Shown here: positions 57,712-64,000 of the stretch, piece by piece
Layout of the letters: the number at the start of each line of letters is the position of its first letter
Position numbering within the stretch: position 1 is the first letter of the stretch
From: CBDEGK01 sp965237855
GTDB taxonomy: Bacteria; Pseudomonadota; Gammaproteobacteria; Pseudomonadales; Halieaceae
Assembly: GCA_965237855.1 (NCBI GenBank)
Contig: CBDEGK010000001.1
Location: forward strand, 310,001-374,000
Direction: 5' to 3'
Length of the DNA stretch: 64,000 nucleotides
The notes under the pieces: generated by a model
The model's database searches: none
What the model was told of the DNA's origin: nothing
Seen by the model: the letters and a program-made list of their open reading frames with translations, nothing else
Translations under genes and position numbers: made by a program

Positions 57712-57927
57712 TTAAGACTCCCTCCGAAGATTTGCTTCAACACTTCCTCCCAAATGCCGCCTTCAGTCAACGGGCCAATTCTTATACCCGACTAGGCGCG
57801 CTACGGGCACTCCTCACATAGAGGTTGTTCTCGCTCATCCATCTAAAACCCGCAAGGGGATCTAGGCTAGCTTATTAGAGTTCGCCGAGACGCTATTTCA
57901 CAAGAACCTTGATCTAGGGGATCAATC

Positions 57928-58014
57928 ATGAAAACACGAAACTACGGCTACGCCATGCGTCAGCCACACATCAGTGTGCTTACTAAAAACAACAATAAAG
58001 GGCTAAAAACATGA
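57928..58014 (+). CDS. 28-residue leader-like peptide
   Basis: A basic 28-residue frame (starting MKTRNYGYAM) begins after AGGGGATC and ends in ATGA overlap with the next gene, so its translation would couple to that gene. It could be a regulatory leader peptide. No family is known. Confidence 0.45.
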   Translation: MKTRNYGYAMRQPHISVLTKNNNKGLKT

Positions 58015-58532
58015 CAGATGAAACAACACCACATTACTGGCTGGCATACCGTAACTGCCGACTTATCTCATTCCTCAGATCCAACGGCAACAATGTTGGG
58101 GTGATAGCGGGCGACAAGAGCTGTAAACATCAACTCTGGCTGAACATCACTAAGGGGGTGCCCGACAGCTTCGACCCAAAGGCACTGTACTTCACCTTCA
58201 TGGGGACGCTAAGTGCTTCCGACCCAGCCATAGGAGAGATGATCAAGAAGCTTGGGCCTGCATCCAACCGCCAGGCAGTCAAACTCAAACGGTACGGCAA
58301 GCGTAAACAACTAATTGAGAATGCCCGCAACCTGGGTATGCAGGATTTCAAAAAGATTCTGAGCATGAAGAAGAAGGGCGTCAAACATCAGTATATTGCC
58401 GACAAATATGGCGTTAGTAGGGCGTTTGTAGCCCGCCTAAAAACCCTCCCTAACCGGGAGGATGACCTTACCTACTGCCCCCCCTGTTCGAGATCGCCAC
58501 AGGCCACGGAACACGGGGGTTCCCATGAGTAA
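58011..58532 (+). CDS. Element protein with a C-terminal helix-turn-helix
   Basis: This 173-residue protein has an uncharacterised N-terminal domain and a helix-turn-helix near residues 120-150 (FKKILSMKKKGVKHQYIADKYGVSRAFVARL). It is probably a DNA-binding regulator or replication-control protein of the element. It overlaps the following broken gene by eight bases. Confidence 0.65.
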   Translation: MTDETTPHYWLAYRNCRLISFLRSNGNNVGVIAGDKSCKHQLWLNITKGVPDSFDPKALYFTFMGTLSASDPAIGEMIKKLGPASNRQAVKLKRYGKRKQLIENARNLGMQDFKKILSMKKKGVKHQYIADKYGVSRAFVARLKTLPNREDDLTYCPPCSRSPQATEHGGSHE

Positions 58533-58787
58533 AAATCCAGACTTTAGACCCGTATTTATCGTTGTTGGCATGGAGGAAGCCGAGGAGGCAAGAGACTACC
58601 TCCGAGAAGGTGGGTTCGACTCCTACCATCTAGACCCTGGCACCGATCCCCAGGACGGCTCTGATTGGGATGTGCTTGGCCATGTCACCAGCAGTGTAAA
58701 ACTGACCCACTAGCGACAATTTAAAACTGACCCACCTGAGGCACAATTACCGCCAATTTCAATCAAGAGAGAGGCGGTGTAAATGAG

Positions 58788-59810
58788 ATGTTGAATCAGG
58801 AGCAATTAGTGGACATACACGTTTTACATCGACAAGGGACGAGCATCCGCAGTATCGCCAAAGAAATGAACCTATCACGCAATACCGTACGTCGTTATCT
58901 GCGCGATGCTGCCAAAACACCTCGCTATTCTCAGCGCGAGAAAAGGCCGTCTAAACTGGACTCGTTCAAACCCTATTTAGGAGAGCGTATCGAGGCAGCG
59001 AAACCCTATTGGATACCGGCGACAGTCTTGTTTCGAGAGATTCTGGCGCGAGGCTACCAAGGCAAAGAAGGTATTCTGAGAGATTATCTCCGACAATTTA
59101 AGCCGAAGGCGAAAGATCCAGTCGTTCGCTTTGAGACACCGCCTGGCCAGCAGTTACAGGTAGATTTCACGACGATTCGGCGAGGCAGAAATAGGCTTAA
59201 GGCCTTCGTTGCCACCCTGGGATACAGTCGAGCAACCTACGTACGATTCAGTCAATACGAACGGCAGGAGGATTGGTTAGCGGGTATTGAAGGTGCGTTA
59301 CACTACTTTGGAGGCGTGCCTGAGGAACTGCTATTCGATAATGCCAAGTGCATCATGATTGAGCGAGACGCCTTTGGTGCCGGGAAACATCGGTGGAACG
59401 CCAGTTTGTTGAACATGGCTCGTGATAATGGTTTTAGATTGCGCGCCTGTCGGCCCTACCGTGCTAAGACCAAGGGCAAAGTCGAGCGATTCAACGGTTA
59501 TCTTAAAGGTAGTTTTATCACACCACTGGCCGCGTCACTGAAGCAATCCGGGCTGGCGCTGGACGTGGAGGTAGCCAATGGGCAGGTGGGTCATTGGCTC
59601 GCTGACATTGCACATCAGCGAATTCACGGGACAACAGGCCAAAAGCCGCAGGTATTGCTCGATCATGAGCGATTAAGCCTCATGCCGCTGCCTTTGGCGC
59701 AGCGCTTGGTGGCTCAGGACAAACCGCGAAGCAATGCCCAGGCACTCCCGATCGAAAGTCTCCAGCATCCGCTGAGTACCTATGACCAGCTGCTGGGAGT
59801 TGCTGTATGA
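58788..59810 (+). CDS. istA: IstA transposase (copy 2)
   Basis: Identical 340-residue DDE transposase (Asp126, Asp184, Glu233) with the N-terminal helix-turn-helix. It is intact and in the same order as copy 1, with the stop overlapping istB. Confidence 0.95.
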   Translation: MLNQEQLVDIHVLHRQGTSIRSIAKEMNLSRNTVRRYLRDAAKTPRYSQREKRPSKLDSFKPYLGERIEAAKPYWIPATVLFREILARGYQGKEGILRDYLRQFKPKAKDPVVRFETPPGQQLQVDFTTIRRGRNRLKAFVATLGYSRATYVRFSQYERQEDWLAGIEGALHYFGGVPEELLFDNAKCIMIERDAFGAGKHRWNASLLNMARDNGFRLRACRPYRAKTKGKVERFNGYLKGSFITPLAASLKQSGLALDVEVANGQVGHWLADIAHQRIHGTTGQKPQVLLDHERLSLMPLPLAQRLVAQDKPRSNAQALPIESLQHPLSTYDQLLGVAV

Positions 59811-60592
59811 ACCTGCAGATGGAAAGAGTGCAGCAAGCCTGCGAAGTGCTTAAACTCGGTGCTGTGGCATTGGAATGGTCCGCTATCGCTGACAGGGCCT
59901 CCGGTGACGAGTCATCACTGGCTGACTTTCTTGAGCAGCTACTGCGGGTTGAGATAGACGCCAGGATGCTCCGCACCCGCGAGACTTTGCTGAGGTTTGC
60001 AGGGTTGCCGTCCGTCAAGCGTTTTGAAGACTATGACTTCAAGTTCGCCACCGGTGCACCGCGCAGGCAACTCCAGGAATTAACCAGTTTGGCCTTCATC
60101 GAGCGTGCAGAGAATATCGTGCTGCTTGGACCCAGTGGTGTCGGTAAAAGCCACCTGGCGATCAGCCTGGCATACCAGGCGGTCATGAATGGGATCAAAA
60201 CACGCTTCATTACGGCGGCGGATCTCATGCTGCAACTGGCCACCGCAAAAAAGCAGGACCGACTAGAGTCTTACCTCAAACGAAGTATCCAGGCACCTAA
60301 GTTGCTCATAATTGATGAAATAGGTTATCTGCCATTTGGCCGGGAAGAAGCCAATCTGTTTTTTAATGTCATTGCTAAACGTTATGAGCAAAGCAGTGTC
60401 ATTGTGACCAGCAACTTGCCATTCTCGCAATGGTCTACTGCGTTTGCTGATGATCAGACCTTAACCGCGGCTTTACTCGACAGATTGTTACACCATGCAC
60501 ATATCGTCCAGATATCGGGGAGCAGCTACCGACTCAAGGGAAAGAAAGCGGCCGGTATCGTCCCGGCAGCAAGCCAATCATTGGTTAAATAA
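59807..60592 (+). CDS. istB: IstB transposition helper ATPase (copy 2)
   Basis: Identical 261-residue AAA+ helper with Walker A GPSGVGKS and Walker B LLIIDE. It is intact, so copy 2 looks fully functional and could support its own transposition. Confidence 0.95.
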   Translation: MNLQMERVQQACEVLKLGAVALEWSAIADRASGDESSLADFLEQLLRVEIDARMLRTRETLLRFAGLPSVKRFEDYDFKFATGAPRRQLQELTSLAFIERAENIVLLGPSGVGKSHLAISLAYQAVMNGIKTRFITAADLMLQLATAKKQDRLESYLKRSIQAPKLLIIDEIGYLPFGREEANLFFNVIAKRYEQSSVIVTSNLPFSQWSTAFADDQTLTAALLDRLLHHAHIVQISGSSYRLKGKKAAGIVPAASQSLVK

Positions 60593-60814
60593 CGGAAAGA
60601 AAACGCTGAGGGTGGGTCAATTTTAAATTGCTGATTAGCACGGCAAGGTGGGTCAGATTTGGACTGCTGTTGACAGCCAGACAGTCTTAATCGTCAAGAT
60701 GGAAGAAATGCCCCTTGGCTATGAAGAGTCGCTTGTTCGCTGTCTCCACGATGCACAGGCTGACGAGGTACATATCACGACTGAGGACGAGGCAATCTCT
60801 GGAGGATTTCTGCC

Positions 60815-61600
60815 ATGAGATACAGCCTCGAAGATATAAAGCGAACCGCTCAAGGTGGCTGGCATTCAATACTCCCCTCGTTTGGCATTGATCAACAGTA
60901 TCTAAGGAACAGGCACGGCCCCTGTCCTGCTTGTGGAGGTACAGACCGTTTCCGGTTCGATGATAAAGACGGCCATGGCACCTACTACTGTGGTGGTGGA
61001 GGTAATCCAACCAGTGGAGACGGTATTGCGCTGTTATCGCACGCTACGAGCCTTCCATTTCCCGATCTACTCAAGGAGTTGGGAGAGTATCTGCGAGTGA
61101 CTCCTGTTGATCGTCGACCACCCCCTAAACCTAGTTCAACCCAGAACTACGCCAAGGAGATATGGGAGCGGGTAGACAGAGAGGATTCCATGGTCGCATT
61201 CCACCCATACGCCAAGAGGAAGGATATACGCCGAGCTTATGGCGCTGGTAGGGCGAAGGTAACGGGAAAGCTAGTGGGCAAGGATGCGGACTGCATAGTC
61301 GTTCCCAATCGTAGGCTCTCAGGTGAGCTTATAGGGGTTGAGTGTATTAACCCCGAGGGTGCCAAGCAGACATTTGGCAAGAAAGGGGTTCTTGTTCTGG
61401 GGACGGATGATGAGACAAACCCCAACCAGCCAAGGCTAATCGTGGAGGGGTGGGCGTCAGGTGTTAAGGCCTGGGATTTATTGGGCGACGCCTGTATCTA
61501 CATCACCTTTGGCAAGGGTAAGGGCCCTCAATTGCTCGAATACCTGTGTAAGCGGCATGAAGACCGCATTTTCCTTCTGGGGGAAGAGATAGATGAATAA
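60815..61600 (+). CDS. P4-type primase with a zinc-finger N terminus
   Basis: This 261-residue protein has the zinc-binding start of phage P4 alpha-like primases, CPACGGTDRFRFDDKDG with Cys37, Cys40 and Cys59; the expected fourth Cys reads Gly in YYCGGGG, which is unusual. A Toprim-like part follows with LIVEGWASGVKAW. It would prime DNA replication of the element. The ATG overlaps the stop of the broken gene upstream, and its end overlaps the ATPase gene by eight bases. Confidence 0.82.
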   Translation: MRYSLEDIKRTAQGGWHSILPSFGIDQQYLRNRHGPCPACGGTDRFRFDDKDGHGTYYCGGGGNPTSGDGIALLSHATSLPFPDLLKELGEYLRVTPVDRRPPPKPSSTQNYAKEIWERVDREDSMVAFHPYAKRKDIRRAYGAGRAKVTGKLVGKDADCIVVPNRRLSGELIGVECINPEGAKQTFGKKGVLVLGTDDETNPNQPRLIVEGWASGVKAWDLLGDACIYITFGKGKGPQLLEYLCKRHEDRIFLLGEEIDE

Positions 61601-62097
61601 TCAATTACCAAGTAATGCGGGTGTGTTTACTTTCCCGAAAACCGATATGGGCAACGACCCGGCAGATTGGGCCTCAGATCAGGCAACTGTAGATGAATTT
61701 CAATCAAGGGTTGAGAAAGCCATCAAAGAGAAATCAGATAAGCCAGACCCTATGGCCTGGATGGAGGCCTATACAGTGAGTGAAGCAGAAGCAGCCGAGA
61801 TTAGTGATCCAGAGTGGATTATTGAAAACCTGGTTATACGGGGCCACCTGATTTTAATAAGCGCGGAGCCAAACGGTGGTAAGACTACTATCTTATTTGA
61901 GCTTTCGGGCCAAATGGCCGATCAGGGGTATAACGTGGTGTACGTGAATGGGGACATTGGCGGCAGTGACGCCAAGCATCTTGTACCGAAAGCCACAGAG
62001 AGGGGGTTCGTTCTAGCCCTGCCCGATATGAAACTGTTGTGGTCTACTAAAAGTGGACACCTTGTATAGACTGTAAAAATCAAATACGAGGTGAACA

Positions 62098-62385
62098 ATG
62101 ACAAGTAGACAAAAACGGAACTTTCCTGATGATTTCAAGCAAGATGCCGTGGCATTGGTGATTGAGCAGGGCTATACCATAGTCGCAGCTGCACGGAGCC
62201 TGGATGTTGGCCCAGGGCTACTCGGGCGTTGGAAGCGAGAGCATGAGGCTAATTCCCACATCAATGCACTTGCTAAGGACGAACAAGAGGAACTAAAGCG
62301 GCTGCGCCGTGAGGTTCGAGAACTCAAAATGGAGAAAGAAATTCTAAAAAAGGCGTCGGCGTATTTCGCAAAGGAAATGAAGTGA
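62098..62385 (+). CDS. IS3-family OrfA
   Basis: This 95-residue protein has a helix-turn-helix (GYTIVAAARSLDVGPGLLGRW) and a leucine-zipper-like region with regularly spaced Leu (LKRLRREVRELKMEKEILKKA). The slip sequence A-AAA-AAG at its end would allow -1 frameshifting to make the OrfAB transposase. Confidence 0.92.
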   Translation: MTSRQKRNFPDDFKQDAVALVIEQGYTIVAAARSLDVGPGLLGRWKREHEANSHINALAKDEQEELKRLRREVRELKMEKEILKKASAYFAKEMK

Positions 62386-63257
62386 AGTACGCCTTAGTGC
62401 AAGGTAATACAGCTCAATATCCAGTAACAATGTTGTGCCGGGTCATCGGTGTAAAGCGTAGCTCCTACTACGCCTGGAGGGCCCGTGGAGGCAAGGTGAT
62501 TGGTCCTGAAGAGCTGGCTGTCAGGCGGCGAATGAAGTCCCTGTTTACAGATTCTCGGCAGAGTATGGGGAGTCGTAGACTGAGCCGTCAACTTACTGCA
62601 GAAGGCTTCTCCATTGGTCGTTATCGCGCCAGGCGGCTCATGAAATCTATGGGCCTCGTCGTCAAATCTAAACGTAAATACAAGGTCACCACTGACAGCA
62701 AACATCGATTACCTGTGGCTGACAATGTGCTGAATCGAGCATTTTCACCCGCAAGCCCCAACCAGTGCTGGGGGTCCGATATTACTTATCTTTGGACTCA
62801 GGAGGGTTGGGTCTACCTGGCCGTGGTGATTGACCTTTACTCTCGACGAGTTGTTGGCTGGTCTATGGATCGCCGCATGACCAAGGCGCTGGTCATCAGG
62901 GCATTGATAATGGCCGTAAGCCTAAGGAATCCACCGCCAGGCTTGATCCACCATTCAGATCGTGGCAGTCAATATGCCAGCCATGCTTACCAAGCACTGC
63001 TAAAGCAGCATGGAATCATAGCGAGCATGAGTCGAAAAGGTAATTGCTGGGACAATTCGCCAGTTGAACGATTTTTCAGCAGCCTAAAGCGCGAATGGAC
63101 GTGTGACCAGGGATATTGCACTCGAGAAGCTGCGATCGCAGATGTCCGGGAGTATGTGGCGGTGTATTACAACGCGAAGCGGCTGCATTCTACGCTGGGA
63201 TACAAAACGCCGATGGACTACGAATTTAACTTAAGCAAAGTGTCCAAAAATAGTTGA
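62382..63257 (+). CDS. IS3-family OrfB transposase
   Basis: This 291-residue protein has the DDE core: GSDITYLWTQ (first Asp), HHSDRGSQY (second Asp), and SRKGNCWDNSPVERFFSSLK (Glu). The frame is one base behind orfA (GTG 62382) and joins it through the slip site. The element looks intact. Confidence 0.94.
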   Translation: MKYALVQGNTAQYPVTMLCRVIGVKRSSYYAWRARGGKVIGPEELAVRRRMKSLFTDSRQSMGSRRLSRQLTAEGFSIGRYRARRLMKSMGLVVKSKRKYKVTTDSKHRLPVADNVLNRAFSPASPNQCWGSDITYLWTQEGWVYLAVVIDLYSRRVVGWSMDRRMTKALVIRALIMAVSLRNPPPGLIHHSDRGSQYASHAYQALLKQHGIIASMSRKGNCWDNSPVERFFSSLKREWTCDQGYCTREAAIADVREYVAVYYNAKRLHSTLGYKTPMDYEFNLSKVSKNS

Positions 63258-63933
63258 CCACAACAAACTTGGTAAATCTATGGATGACATTGTTCGCGAC
63301 CTCGGCGAAACAAACAACCAGGACGTAAATCTTGATGGGCATGTTCTGATAGTCGACACACTCAAGAAGATGGCGAGTGTCAACGACAAGGTGAGTGTTA
63401 AAGAGCTCTTTAAACTCTTTCGCTCACTTACCGGCAAGGGGATGACAATCATACTGCTGGGGCACACCAACAAGTACGGGGATGATGATGGTATGCCGGT
63501 ATTCGAAGGGGTGGGAGACAACCGCGCTGACGTCGACGAGCTAATCTACCTGATTCCAGACAAGCAGCCTGACGGCACTACATTGGTGTCGACCCTTCCC
63601 GATAAGGTGCGCGGAGCATTCAACAAGATTACCTACGTTATTAATCGCGACCGCAGTGTGTCGCGGGCTGATGACTATGTTGACCTGGTAATCGTCAAGA
63701 AGCGCAAGCAACAAAGAGAAAAGGACGAGTCGACCATTGAAGCGGCATTTGAGGCAATGGACGCAGGGTGCATTAAGCAGGTTCAGATTACGGATTTCTG
63801 CAAGTCGAAATATACCCTAGGGGAAAAGCGGGTGAGGGATGTATTGCGACGGTATGACACTGAGCTGTGGAATAGCCGCCAGGCCATGGAGAAGAACGCT
63901 ATTCTCTGGTATCGGGGAGATGCACCATTTTAG

Positions 63934-64000
63934 GAGGGGCCCCCCTGCCAAGGTAAAAACTGGACATACTGGCCATACTGGAAAAACAGGCCAAACACAC
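63934..64000 (+). other. Right edge of the window
   Basis: These 67 bases after the ATPase hold short repeats (ATACTGG twice, with GGCC spacing) and no gene. The element continues beyond the window; its second junction and the complete tRNA-Asn are not visible. Confidence 0.5.

Larger units (their letters stand above)
58683..60675 (+). mobile_element. IS21-family insertion sequence, copy 2
   Basis: This is 1993 bp with the same ends as copy 1 (TGTCACCAGCAGT and the complement of TGTCAACAGCAGT), with a 4-bp target duplication GCCA (58679-58682 and 60676-60679). IstA and IstB are identical to copy 1, in reverse orientation relative to it. It interrupts the gene upstream of the primase. Confidence 0.95.
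58525..60818 (+). pseudogene. Element gene of about 98 codons split by IS21
   Basis: Pieces 58525-58682 and 60680-60818 join in frame when the IS21 copy and one GCCA duplication are removed. They give a protein beginning MSKNPDFRPVFIVV, crossing the junction at DVLGQTVLIVK, and ending in SGGFLP. The stop overlaps the primase start (ATGA), so it belonged to the replication operon. It has no recognised family. Confidence 0.85.
62035..63265 (+). mobile_element. IS3-family insertion sequence
   Basis: The element is 1231 bp with ends TGTTGTGGTCtACTA and the matching TGTTGTGGTCaACTA on the other end, flanked by the 3-bp duplication AAC (62032-62034 and 63266-63268), as typical for IS3. It carries orfA and orfB with an A-AAA-AAG slip site (62346-62352). 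Confidence 0.93.
61593..63933 (+). pseudogene. RepA/KaiC-like helicase ATPase split by an IS3 element
   Basis: The pieces 61593-62034 and 63269-63933 join in frame after removal of the IS3 element and one AAC duplication, giving 368 residues. Walker A is SAEPNGGKTT, and HVLIVDTLKK follows the junction as Walker B, with ILLGHTNKYGDDDG further on. Such RecA-fold helicases (RepA-like) unwind DNA in plasmids and P4-like elements. With the primase it formed the element's replication module, now broken. Confidence 0.87.

Noticed and set aside
1..64000. CRISPR array, restriction-modification, retron or other known defence system
   Set aside because: No regularly spaced repeats, Cas proteins, methyltransferase-nuclease pairs or reverse transcriptases are seen on either strand.

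Overview
The window looks like chromosomal DNA of a free-living, probably marine gammaproteobacterium of the Pseudomonadales/Cellvibrionales kind. The evidence is a long housekeeping block in Pseudomonas-like order: an SDR of the yciK type, mupP, ubiG and a TRZ/ATZ hydrolase on one strand, then gyrA, serC, pheA, tyrA, aroA, cmk, rpsA, ihfB and a lapA-like gene on the other, followed by wbpV/wbpL/wbpM-type polysaccharide genes. No species is claimed. Genes are tightly packed, with many 4-base ATGA/GTGA overlaps.

Layout. (1) 1-8.0 kb is an accessory metabolic region. It holds the end of an aromatic/aspartate aminotransferase, an RraA-family gene on the opposite strand, a complete coenzyme-B12 glutamate mutase set (glmS, glmE and the MutL-type ATPase) directly followed by an AMP-forming ligase, then a GPH-type transporter overlapping a haloalkane dehalogenase. 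(2) 8.1-13.1 kb carries single genes: AlkD-like repair, sulfotransferase, MarR regulator, DUF1203, secreted trypsin-like protease, SDR. (3) 13.1-20.7 kb is one DUF3604 gene split by two independent insertions, an IS21-family element and a minimal Tn3-family transposon. Both have exact target duplications, and removing them restores a 618-codon frame. (4) 20.7-28.9 kb has a crotonase-fold enzyme preceded by an 18-bp tandem repeat, a sulfurtransferase, rluA, two membrane-anchored paralogs, a metallopeptidase, pdxJ, a cyclophilin, an SH3 protein, a yciI gene with a nonsense codon, and yciB. (5) 28.9-54.3 kb is the conserved core block (rnm, yciO, scpA, scpB, rluB, then the series above, pyrF, polysaccharide genes, a DHH protein, small membrane or secreted proteins and a VOC protein).

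(6) From 54.38 kb to the right edge lies an integrated element. It starts at a truncated 3' half of tRNA-Asn and carries a DUF4224 gene, a tyrosine integrase with a frameshift, small orphan proteins, two adjacent LexA (SOS) boxes on a strong promoter, an AlpA-like DNA-binding protein, a P4-type primase and a RepA/KaiC-like ATPase. A second copy of the IS21 element (opposite orientation, same length, identical proteins) interrupts one element gene, and an IS3-family element interrupts the ATPase. The other end of the element is outside the window.

Taken together, the left end suggests a dedicated route from glutamate to 3-methylaspartate and its activation. The right end shows a replication-capable, SOS-linked island that is being inactivated by insertion sequences and a frameshift.
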